NCBI GenBank assembly: GCA_016200365.1
Contig: JACQEW010000253.1
Span: 1-6,347 of the forward strand
Reading direction: 5' to 3'
DNA from: Nitrospinota bacterium
GTDB lineage: Bacteria; Nitrospinota; Nitrospinia; UBA9942
Length of the DNA: 6,347 nucleotides
The first letter of the stretch is position 1; each line of letters opens with the position of its first letter. A program made the position numbers and the translations under genes. The notes beneath the pieces are model-generated. The model was given only the letters and a program-made list of their open reading frames with translations. It had not been told where the DNA came from and searched no databases. This document shows, one piece after another, positions 1-5,798 of this stretch.

Positions 1-445
1 AGTGTTTACATTCAAGATTTTAATATGGGTTGCAGCATTGATATATATAAATATGATTTATGCAAGAGGTTTGTGGGCATGCAACAAACAGGATGTATAC
101 CTAAAAATAGTCAGTATGCAGGCTGCCGTAAATATATTGCTGAATTTTATCTTAATACCTATATATGGCATAGTCGGGGCTGCTATAAGCACGGTTTTGG
201 CAGAGCTTCTTGGATTTTTCTTCTATTATTGGCAGTTTAATAAGGTAGTTTATGTGCCTATCCATGATTATATTCTTAGGCCCCTTTTTGCAACTGTTAT
301 TATGACACTGTTTCTAAAATCAGGACTAAATTTAAACATCTTCTTTCTATTGCCTGGAGGGATGCTTATTTATGGGGTATTCCTTTACCTTATAAAAGGG
401 ATAACAATAAATGATGTGAGGCTGGTTTATGGAAGAGATAAATAA
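1..445 (+). CDS. Polysaccharide flippase (Wzx/MATE-like), C-terminal part, 5'-truncated by window edge
   Basis: This is the C-terminal 147 residues or so of an inner-membrane polysaccharide transporter of the MOP superfamily (Wzx/RfbX type), which flips undecaprenyl-linked oligosaccharide to the periplasmic face. About five hydrophobic segments are visible, near residues 4-22, 37-54, 56-76, 92-106 and 112-132 of the visible part. The stretch around residues 44-63 (N-x3-N-x2-LIP-x-YG-x2-GAA) is the hallmark of the C-terminal half of these transporters. The tail after residue 133 is short and polar. Full-length members have over 400 residues with 12-14 membrane segments, so most of the gene lies upstream. 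The GTG at position 2 is therefore unlikely to be the true start. The last 17 nt overlap the radical SAM gene, which suggests translational coupling. Family assignment is good; the exact substrate is unknown. Confidence 0.82.
   Translation, partial: VFTFKILIWVAALIYINMIYARGLWACNKQDVYLKIVSMQAAVNILLNFILIPIYGIVGAAISTVLAELLGFFFYYWQFNKVVYVPIHDYILRPLFATVIMTLFLKSGLNLNIFFLLPGGMLIYGVFLYLIKGITINDVRLVYGRDK
417..421 (+). promoter_or_regulatory. Ribosome binding site for the radical SAM gene
   Basis: TGAGG lies 7 nt before the ATG at 429, inside the end of the flippase gene. It supports this start and a coupled, overlapping gene pair. Confidence 0.55.
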
Positions 446-1700
446 TAACCGCGCAGTAGGACTATCCGATTTAAATAAAGAGATATTCGGTTCTTTTTAT
501 CTTGCAAAATCTTATATCGGGGGGTTTATACGCGATTTTAGAAGTTTTAGTTATCTATTAAAGCATTTCAAACTCAAGGAATTTATTAATTTTTACTATA
601 CAAAGGCATTAGTCCCGACCGGAGAAGGCTCGCAAAAATGGTTTTACCACTTAGGGTTATCGAATCTGATTCAAAAATTTCCCGATAAAGCGCCTCTGCC
701 GCGATTTTTTGAGATCGAGACCACTACAGTATGCAACAAGAAATGTTTTATCTGCGAATACCTTTACTGGCAAAAAGATGCACAGGTAAAGAGACACCTT
801 TCTCTCGATGAATTTAAGCATATTGTGAATCAATTTCCCGATATTAGATGGATAAATATGACGGGGGAAGGCTCTTCTTTTCTTAATAAAGATTATACCT
901 CGATGCTTAAATACCTCTGGGAAAAACATAAAACTTCCATATGGTTAGTTGACCACTTGAGCGATATTTCTTTTGAAACCTTGAAAAAAGATGTATTCCC
1001 CTATGTTCAGGGAATTTATGTCTCCATTGATGCTGCAACGAAGAAGACCTATGAATTAATTAAAATAGGATGCGATTATGAAAATGTCATTAATAACCTT
1101 AAAGATATTATTAAATATAAACAAACAAATCGAACACCATTTCCTCATCTATCCTTCCGATACGTTATATTAACAGAAAATATGCATGAGATGCCGTTAT
1201 TTTTAGATTTACTTAATTCTATTGCCAAACCCAATGAATGGGGCGGTTCGTCATCGATAGTAGAGTTTGCAGGGCTGCTATATTTTCCGGAGATATATTC
1301 GCACTATCTAAGCGGGATTCCATTGGATATTCTTAAAGAACTTCTAAAAAGGAAAAACGGTATCGAGTTCAGATTCTCACATGCAGAAGAAAGACGAAAT
1401 CCCCCTATCGAATGCTGCATTGCATGGATGGAGCCTTACATAATGATGCCGGGATATGTCCTCCCCTGTTGCAGCGTGCTTATGTCCAATAAGCGGCCAT
1501 TTCTCCGTGAATATTCCTTTGGCAATCTATTCGAGAAAGATTTTAAAGAAGTATGGAGAGGGGATTACTATGCTAAATTCCGAAAGATGGTAGTTGATCC
1601 CTGCGCCCCGGTTCCAAAAATTTGTGCAGGGTGCAGGGCATATAGGACAGAACACAGGATAAAGGAATATGGAATTTGGGATATTACAAAAGAGAAATAA
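429..1700 (+). CDS. Radical SAM protein with C-terminal SPASM-like domain, in polysaccharide cluster
   Basis: This 423-residue protein has three parts. Residues 1-95 are a family-specific lead-in with no recognised motif. A radical SAM core begins near 96, with the cluster motif CX3CX2C at C102, C106 and C109 and a GE-type SAM-binding motif at 146-147 (in TGEGSS). A cysteine-rich C-terminal region resembles SPASM: C329/C330, then G342-X4-C347 with an adjacent C348, then C392, C399 and C402. This fits the binding of one auxiliary Fe-S cluster rather than the two of a full SPASM domain. Known relatives reductively cleave SAM and modify peptides, sugars or cofactors; the substrate here is not evident. 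No small peptide substrate gene is visible beside it. It overlaps the flippase by 17 nt and sits 3 nt before a glycosyltransferase, so a role in glycan or lipid-carrier modification is plausible but inferred. Confidence 0.85.
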   Translation: MEEINNNRAVGLSDLNKEIFGSFYLAKSYIGGFIRDFRSFSYLLKHFKLKEFINFYYTKALVPTGEGSQKWFYHLGLSNLIQKFPDKAPLPRFFEIETTTVCNKKCFICEYLYWQKDAQVKRHLSLDEFKHIVNQFPDIRWINMTGEGSSFLNKDYTSMLKYLWEKHKTSIWLVDHLSDISFETLKKDVFPYVQGIYVSIDAATKKTYELIKIGCDYENVINNLKDIIKYKQTNRTPFPHLSFRYVILTENMHEMPLFLDLLNSIAKPNEWGGSSSIVEFAGLLYFPEIYSHYLSGIPLDILKELLKRKNGIEFRFSHAEERRNPPIECCIAWMEPYIMMPGYVLPCCSVLMSNKRPFLREYSFGNLFEKDFKEVWRGDYYAKFRKMVVDPCAPVPKICAGCRAYRTEHRIKEYGIWDITKEK

Positions 1701-1703
1701 AAT

Positions 1704-2840
1704 ATGCGTGTCTTGATTGTCTACCCAAGATTTTATGTCTATGGCGGGGCTGAATTACTGATAGTCAAACTCTGCAACTACCTTACAAAAAGGGGAGTAA
1801 AAAATGCACTCCTCACAACTTCGATGCTTCCGGAGGTTCGGCATGATTTAAGAGAGACTGAAATTATCATAGTAAAAAATAAATTCTCAAATATAATTGG
1901 AGAAATATTGGCGATTAAAAGGGGGATATGTAATTGTCTCGATGACTTCGATGTGATAAATGTTCATAATTTTCCGGCAGAGATCTCCGTTTTCCCGTAT
2001 AAAAAACCCTTTGTATGGATGTGCAATGAGCCGGAGTTGTATCTAATTTTAAAACTTAACAACCTGTCTTTTCAAACAAGATTACTCAGCAAGATATTAT
2101 TATTTTTTGAAAAATTTGTTGTAAAAAAATATATAAAATGTTTTGTTGTGGCAGATGAATTTAATGCCCGCAGATTTAAAAAATTATATGGCATAACACC
2201 GGATATTATCCATTATGGTATTGATTATGATTTTTTTTGTAAAGGCGAGGGTGAAAGGGCTAAACATAGGTTTGGAGCGGCTAAAAATTTTACAATCCTT
2301 CAGGTTGGTATGCTAACCCCATTTAAAAATCAAATGGCGAGTATCAAGGCAGTTCAGGAATTGAAAGATAAGATTACAAATATAAAACTGATATTGGCAG
2401 GATGGGGCGAAGGTGAATACAAAGAAATGTTGGAAAAATATGTTCAAGAAAATAACCTTAAAGACTATGTATTATTAACCGGTCATTTGAAGAGGGAAGA
2501 TATAAGAGACCTGTTTCATGCCTCCGATGTCCTGCTGCATCCAATAAAAGAACAGGGAGGATGGCTGTCCCCCTTTGAGGCGCTTTGCGCAGGAAAACCC
2601 ATTATCGTCTCGCCCGAAATGACCGCATCGAATATTATAAAAAGAGAGAATATTGGCATAGTTACGGATGATTATGCAAAGGCAATCGAGGATATATATA
2701 TCAATTCCAATTATTATCGGGAGATGGCAAAAAAGGGGAGAGAGTGGGTAAAAGAAAATCTCGGCTGGGATAGATTTGGTTATGAGATGCTCGAGATATT
2801 TAATAAAGCATTAACTCGGACAAGCCGGAAAAGGTTATAA
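1704..2840 (+). CDS. GT4-family (GT-B fold) glycosyltransferase
   Basis: This 378-residue cytoplasmic enzyme is likely to transfer a sugar from a nucleotide donor to a lipid-linked glycan. The N-terminal Rossmann domain opens with MRVLIVYPRF and the glycine loop YGGAE at 13-17, which faces the acceptor in this family. The C-terminal donor domain starts near 195 (ILQVGMLTPFKNQ) and contains LAGWGEGEY at 231-239. The donor-site signature is at 283-299 (EQGGWLSPFEALCAGKP). The usual E-X7-E spacing is not kept exactly: E283 and E292 are separated by eight residues, so the X7 position is Q284. The start is well placed, 3 nt after the radical SAM stop, with only a weak purine-rich binding site (AAGAGAA). 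The C-terminal tail (TRTSRKRL) ends next to a foldback repeat. Donor and linkage cannot be deduced. Confidence 0.88.
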   Translation: MRVLIVYPRFYVYGGAELLIVKLCNYLTKRGVKNALLTTSMLPEVRHDLRETEIIIVKNKFSNIIGEILAIKRGICNCLDDFDVINVHNFPAEISVFPYKKPFVWMCNEPELYLILKLNNLSFQTRLLSKILLFFEKFVVKKYIKCFVVADEFNARRFKKLYGITPDIIHYGIDYDFFCKGEGERAKHRFGAAKNFTILQVGMLTPFKNQMASIKAVQELKDKITNIKLILAGWGEGEYKEMLEKYVQENNLKDYVLLTGHLKREDIRDLFHASDVLLHPIKEQGGWLSPFEALCAGKPIIVSPEMTASNIIKRENIGIVTDDYAKAIEDIYINSNYYREMAKKGREWVKENLGWDRFGYEMLEIFNKALTRTSRKRL

Positions 2841-2841
2841 T

Positions 2842-2949
2842 AGCGAAGAAACTTTCCTCTCACTTCCGTTATTTTTTCTTTTTCGCTATTTTAAATTTTA
2901 GATGAACAAAAGAAAAAATAAAAAGTCGTTCGAGGAAAGTTTCTTCGCT
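2842..2949. repeat. Long imperfect foldback (inverted repeat) between two glycosyltransferase genes
   Basis: Perfect 18-nt arms lie at 2842-2859 (AGCGAAGAAACTTTCCTC) and 2932-2949. Inside them a second pair of arms matches perfectly over 14 nt, 2869-2882 (TTATTTTTTCTTTT) with 2908-2921, plus a 4-nt pairing at 2862-2865 with 2923-2926. The remaining loop is about 25 nt. Just outside, TATAA occurs at both ends (2836-2840 and 2950-2954). That could be a target duplication, but in AT-rich DNA it may be chance, and on the left it is one base away from the arm. The element could be a small non-autonomous mobile foldback (MITE-like), or an RNA structure working as a terminator or processing site between the genes. 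Nothing in it codes for protein. Confidence 0.75.
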
Positions 2950-2958
2950 TATAAAATT

Positions 2959-2979
2959 TTCTTGCCAGAAAAGCAAGAA
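2959..2979. repeat. Small hairpin downstream of the foldback
   Basis: TTCTTGC (2959-2965) and GCAAGAA (2973-2979) form a perfect 7-bp stem with a 7-nt loop, ten bases after the long foldback. No T-run of note follows on either strand, so it is a weak terminator candidate at best. It lies 33 nt upstream of the next gene and could affect its leader. I see no convincing promoter in the rest of this gap. Confidence 0.35.
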
Positions 2980-3012
2980 TTTGATCTGTAAGTTACTAAG
3001 GATGGAAGGATA

Positions 3013-4155
3013 ATGCGTATTTGTATCGATGTATTTTCAAAAAAATATTGGGATGGCATAGGCAGGTTCGCCCCAAACTTAATGGAGCATTTGCAGAAAG
3101 TTGCCCCGGAAAATATCTATTCTTTCCTTTCCTCAAATTCTCCATCGCAAGAATTAAAAAAGTTAAATGTAAATTTCATCGAAACTCCGCACATGCCTTT
3201 ACAGGCATGGTTTTTAGTTGCGGCATTATCCAATATCCTTAATATACCTTTAGATTCATTTTTAAGATTAAAAAACCAGGATATCTGTATTTTTGCCGGG
3301 ACATGTCTTCCAAGAATAAAAAAGCCTTCTGTAATTATTGTTTATGATGTGATACCTCTGCTTTTCCCCCAATTTTTTTTAAGACGATTATGTGTCTATT
3401 ATAGGATATTCTTACCAAAATTCATTCAACAGGCAGATGCTATTATCTCGATATCATACTGCACAAAGGAAGACATTTTGAAAAAAGTCCCTGTCGATAA
3501 AGAAAAAATCCATGTAATATACCCGGGGATATCCGAAAGTTTCAAAATCATAAGAGATTTCTCTAAAATCGATTACATAAAATCAAAATATAATACCGGA
3601 GAGCATTATATCCTTTTTGCTGCTACAATAGAGCCTCGCAAAAATATAATCGGATTGTTAAAGGCATTTAGACTTTTATGTAATCAAAAAAATATAACAC
3701 ATAAACTTGTAATTGTTGGACGCAGGGGATGGAGATATAAGGAAGTATTTCAGACATTGGATAAATTCGATAGCGTGATAAAAGGGCGTATTGTTTTTAC
3801 GGATTTTGTACCTGACGGTGATTTGCTTTATCTTTACAATGGTGCAAACATATTTGTATATCCTTCCTTTTATGAAGGTTTTGGATTGCCGCCATTGGAA
3901 GCTATGGCTTGCGGATGTCCTGTTGTGGTCTCAAATGTTGCATCCCTGCCGGAGGCATGCGGTGATGCTGCATATTACATAAACCCATATAATATTAACA
4001 GCATTGCTGAAGGTATTTATAAGGTAATTACTGATGGGAATTTAAAGCAGGAATTAATTCAAAAGGGATTAAAACAGGTTAAGATGTTTAATTGGGATAA
4101 AACGGCAAAACAGTATTTAAGCATTTTGGAAGATGTAATACAGAAAAGAAACTAA
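3013..4155 (+). CDS. GT4-family glycosyltransferase, mannosyltransferase MtfB/WbpY-like
   Basis: This 380-residue cytoplasmic GT-B enzyme probably acts in surface polysaccharide assembly. The N-terminus MRICIDV followed by GIGRF (15-19) is typical of the GT4 group that includes O-antigen mannosyltransferases. A conserved YDVIPLLFP lies at 111-119 and SISYCTKEDI at 146-155. The donor domain starts near 199 with ILFAATIEPRKN (E207, R209, K210), and continues through VIVGRRGW (233-240). The classic E-X7-E signature is intact, with E288 and E296 in YEGFGLPPLEAMACG, followed by PVVVSN and SLPEACGDAA. The start fits the family N-terminus; two candidate ribosome sites precede it, GGAAGG ending 3 nt away and AAGG 11 nt away. 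The stop overlaps the stop of the opposite-strand UbiA-like gene. Mannose as donor is suggested only by family resemblance. Confidence 0.9.
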   Translation: MRICIDVFSKKYWDGIGRFAPNLMEHLQKVAPENIYSFLSSNSPSQELKKLNVNFIETPHMPLQAWFLVAALSNILNIPLDSFLRLKNQDICIFAGTCLPRIKKPSVIIVYDVIPLLFPQFFLRRLCVYYRIFLPKFIQQADAIISISYCTKEDILKKVPVDKEKIHVIYPGISESFKIIRDFSKIDYIKSKYNTGEHYILFAATIEPRKNIIGLLKAFRLLCNQKNITHKLVIVGRRGWRYKEVFQTLDKFDSVIKGRIVFTDFVPDGDLLYLYNGANIFVYPSFYEGFGLPPLEAMACGCPVVVSNVASLPEACGDAAYYINPYNINSIAEGIYKVITDGNLKQELIQKGLKQVKMFNWDKTAKQYLSILEDVIQKRN

Positions 4156-4997
4156 GCATATCTTAAATATCCAACTGTAATAACCCATAAAGCTATTGTT
4201 GTTAATAAAACCCTGTCTCCCAATATAGCATCCACAGGCTCGCCCTTTCCCATCTTTACAATATAAAGGTATCTGATTAAGCCGAAGGCTGAGAGAATAA
4301 CCGTATAGAAAAGGTCTTCCCCCTTTTCTATTGTGTAAAGGGAGTAGCTTATCAAAGAGGCAGCCCCTGTGAGCCAGAGGAGTGATTCGAGAAAGCCGTC
4401 AGGATATTCTCCGAGAACCTTTCTGTGAAGATGGGCATTGCTTTTTAAAGCGCTCATCTCGCTTAATCTTTTCCCTGAAGCCAGTAATATGGATATAAAA
4501 AGTACAGACAAAAAAAGCCAGTTGGACACCTCTACCTTAAATGCCTCGCCTCCTGCCATAACCCTTATAATAAATCCTGCCGAGATAGAGAATATATCAA
4601 AGATTGGTAAAAATCTAAGGCGAAGGGTATATAAAATATTGAGTCCAAGATATGAAAATATATAATAGGCAAAGGAGGTATTGATAAAGAGAGAAAATAG
4701 AATTGACAGGGTAATTAAAATACAAGAAAAAATTAGAGAAGCCCCTGCAGAAATCTCTCCCGATGCTATAGGTCTTCTTTGTTTGATAGGGTGATTTTTA
4801 TCTGCTTCCCTATCGTGAATATCATTAAAGATGTAAATGGCGCTGGCAGCAAAAGAAAATGAGATAAAGGCAGGGAGCGATGACTTCAACACCCCGGCGC
4901 TAAAAATACTCCCGCCGAAAAAGGGCGGGGCAAAGAGGAGGATGTTTTTTATCCAATGACTTGGACGGAGGAGTTTAACTACAGAAGTGAGGGACAT
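4152..4997 (-). CDS. UbiA-family prenyltransferase, decaprenyl-phosphate phosphoribosyltransferase-like
   Basis: This 281-residue integral membrane protein has about eight or nine hydrophobic helices. It carries both aspartate motifs of the UbiA superfamily: NDIHDREAD (N58, D59, D62, D66), and a second around Y123-D134 (YTLRLRFLPIFD). The N-terminal RPSHWIKN and the HPIKQRRPIASG stretch after the first motif are characteristic of the branch that makes 5-phosphoribosyl-1-phosphoryl-polyprenol from PRPP and polyprenyl phosphate (Rv3806c type), the first step towards a decaprenyl-phosphoryl-arabinose donor. The usual companions, a phosphatase and the DprE1/DprE2 epimerase pair, are not in the window. 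The start is set by the family N-terminus, but no clear ribosome site precedes it; the bases before it are AT-rich and adjoin a repeat. It converges on the glycosyltransferase gene with a 4-nt stop overlap. Other UbiA substrates are possible but less likely. Confidence 0.85.
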   Translation of the reverse strand: MSLTSVVKLLRPSHWIKNILLFAPPFFGGSIFSAGVLKSSLPAFISFSFAASAIYIFNDIHDREADKNHPIKQRRPIASGEISAGASLIFSCILITLSILFSLFINTSFAYYIFSYLGLNILYTLRLRFLPIFDIFSISAGFIIRVMAGGEAFKVEVSNWLFLSVLFISILLASGKRLSEMSALKSNAHLHRKVLGEYPDGFLESLLWLTGAASLISYSLYTIEKGEDLFYTVILSAFGLIRYLYIVKMGKGEPVDAILGDRVLLTTIALWVITVGYLRYA

Positions 4998-5009
4998 ATA
5001 AAATTTATT

Positions 5010-5133
5010 GGATGCAGATTTATGCAGATGAATAAAAAAGCGATTAGCGTTTAGCGGTTAGCAAAAAAAACTAATCGCTAATCGCTAACCCCTAACCCCT
5101 GAAATTCTGTGTTAATCTGCGTAATCTGTGGTT
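5010..5133. repeat. Nested intergenic inverted-repeat region (heptamer CGATTAG core, degenerate outer arms)
   Basis: The core has three CGATTAG-like heptamers on the plus strand (5041-5061: CGATTAG, CGTTTAG, CGGTTAG). Then come C and A8, and four in the opposite orientation (5071-5098: CTAATCG twice, CTAACCC twice). Outer degenerate arms contain TGCAGATTTATGCAGAT (about 5013-5029) facing TAATCTGCGTAATCTGTGG (5113-5131), which are related in inverted orientation. The whole fills the 114-nt gap between the UbiA-like gene and the toxin gene, and runs into the toxin coding end. No protein or structured RNA gene is recognised in it. It resembles the short palindromic intergenic elements scattered through many environmental genomes. 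Confidence 0.7.
5034..5086 (-). terminator. Probable Rho-independent terminator of the toxin-antitoxin transcript
   Basis: Read on the minus strand, AGCGATTAGCGATTAG (5086-5071) can pair with CTAAACGCTAATCGCT (5054-5039). This gives 15 of 16 bases paired with one A-A mismatch and a 16-nt loop. Five T residues follow directly (5038-5034). It lies 26 nt after the toxin stop codon. The stem is only moderately GC-rich, and the same sequence is part of a repeat, so the terminator role is inferred. If it works, the UbiA-like gene needs its own promoter or read-through. Confidence 0.5.
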
Positions 5134-5459
5134 TCATTAGGTTTTTTCTTTAGAAGATTTTTGATTCTCTTAAAAGCCATTTTATAAACCTCTGCCTTCT
5201 CTCTTTTTCCTATAGCAACAATCTCAATCACTTCAAGACAATCTCCGATTAAACGATAAACAATACGATATTTCTTTCTTGCAACATACAGCTTGTAAAA
5301 TCCTGTCAGGTCAATACCGAATTTATTTCCAAGAGGTTTGCCTAAAAATGGATTTTTAGCAAGGGAATCAATCTTTTTTGCAACCTCTTTTCTTACCGAG
5401 CCATCAAGGGCGTCTAAATCATCGGTAGCATCAGGATGCAGTTCAACCTTATAAGGCAT
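5112..5459 (-). CDS. RelE/ParE-superfamily toxin of a type II toxin-antitoxin pair
   Basis: This is a 115-residue basic protein of the RelE fold. Landmarks are the opening YKVELHPDATDDL, an alpha-helical stretch (18-36), then LTGFYKLYVARKKYRIVYRL (51-70) and IVAIGKREKAEVYKMA (80-95). The last two match the beta-sheet core and the C-terminal basic and tyrosine positions (R65, K85, R86, Y92) used by RelE-type toxins, which cleave mRNA in the ribosomal A site. Whether this one is an RNase or a ParE-like gyrase poison cannot be settled by eye. Its start overlaps the antitoxin end by 11 nt, so translation is probably coupled. Oddly, the last residues (about 110-115, TDYAD) and the stop are encoded by an intergenic repeat arm, extending the usual family C-terminus. 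Confidence 0.87.
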   Translation of the reverse strand: MPYKVELHPDATDDLDALDGSVRKEVAKKIDSLAKNPFLGKPLGNKFGIDLTGFYKLYVARKKYRIVYRLIGDCLEVIEIVAIGKREKAEVYKMAFKRIKNLLKKKPNETTDYAD

Positions 5460-5730
5460 ATTTCTTTTTCACTCTTTCCCATGGGATGTTTTTAGTGTGG
5501 TTATGTCCTTTTAATCTCTTTTCTATCACCTCGGCAATTTCCAGATGCTCAAGTATATCTTCTGCCTCTTTTAAAGATTCGTATTCTTCGGAGGATAGTA
5601 TCACTGCTGCCGGTAAGTTATTTCTTATTACAAATAAAGGCTCACCTGTCTCTGATACCTCTCTGAGTCTTTGAGTAAGTTCCCTTTGCAGCTTTGTTAC
5701 AGGAATCATCTTTTCTGTATTGAGTAACAT
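5449..5730 (-). CDS. Phd/YefM-family antitoxin
   Basis: This is a 93-residue antitoxin, encoded first in the operon. The N-terminal DNA-binding fold of the Phd/YefM family spans about 8-55 (MIPVTKLQRELTQRL, then GEPLFVIRNNLPAAVILSSEEYESL). The C-terminal part (about 60-93: EHLEIAEVIEKRL, then NIPWERVKKKYAL) is the flexible region that wraps the toxin in known complexes. The family represses its own operon and neutralises the partner RelE-type toxin by direct binding. The start is supported by GGAGG 7 nt upstream. A strong promoter with an overlapping palindrome precedes it, consistent with autoregulation. The 11-nt overlap with the toxin gene is typical of such pairs. Confidence 0.9.
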   Translation of the reverse strand: MLLNTEKMIPVTKLQRELTQRLREVSETGEPLFVIRNNLPAAVILSSEEYESLKEAEDILEHLEIAEVIEKRLKGHNHTKNIPWERVKKKYAL

Positions 5731-5737
5731 AATTTAA

Positions 5738-5742
5738 CCTCC
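5738..5742 (-). promoter_or_regulatory. Ribosome binding site of the antitoxin gene
   Basis: GGAGG on the minus strand lies 7 nt from the ATG at 5730. It is the best Shine-Dalgarno match in the window, fitting the need for antitoxin to be made in excess of toxin. Confidence 0.8.
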
Positions 5743-5752
5743 AGAATAAGTT

Positions 5753-5770
5753 TATGTATAATTATACATA
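5753..5770. promoter_or_regulatory. Palindromic operator of the toxin-antitoxin operon
   Basis: TATGTATAATTATACATA is a perfect 18-bp palindrome that contains the -10 box of the antitoxin promoter. A further half-site, ATGTAT, lies at 5778-5783 between the -35 and -10 boxes. Phd/YefM antitoxins bind palindromes with TGTA/TACA half-sites over their own promoters, so this is the probable autorepression site. Confidence 0.65.
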
Positions 5771-5789
5771 CTATATCATGTATGGTCAA
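5761..5789 (-). promoter_or_regulatory. Sigma-70-type promoter of the toxin-antitoxin operon
   Basis: On the minus strand TTGACC (5789-5784) and TATAAT (5766-5761) are separated by exactly 17 bp, giving one mismatch to the full consensus. Transcription would begin near 5754, leaving a leader of about 23 nt with the GGAGG site. The -35 box starts 9 nt after the stop of the TPR gene. Confidence 0.75.
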
Positions 5790-5798
5790 GACAAATCT

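Noticed and set aside
2..4. GTG as the start of the flippase gene
   Set aside because: It falls at the very edge of the window and the protein matches only the C-terminal third of the family, so the gene almost certainly begins upstream.
657..929. Antisense open frame within the radical SAM gene
   Set aside because: It lies opposite the conserved cluster-binding region, has no recognisable domain and no supporting start signal; it is a shadow of the real gene.
2841..3012. Full insertion sequence or RNA gene in the glycosyltransferase gap
   Set aside because: There is no transposase frame, and apart from the foldback and the small hairpin no known RNA family is recognisable.
4438..4665. Plus-strand open frame within the UbiA-like gene
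   Set aside because: The opposite strand carries conserved UbiA motifs and membrane helices; this frame shows nothing recognisable.
5040..5099. CRISPR-like or telomere-like repeat array (CGATTAG / CCCTAA units)
   Set aside because: The units are only 7 nt, contiguous, without spacers and in inverted orientation, so they form a hairpin repeat rather than a CRISPR; the CTAACCC pair is too short to mean anything telomeric.
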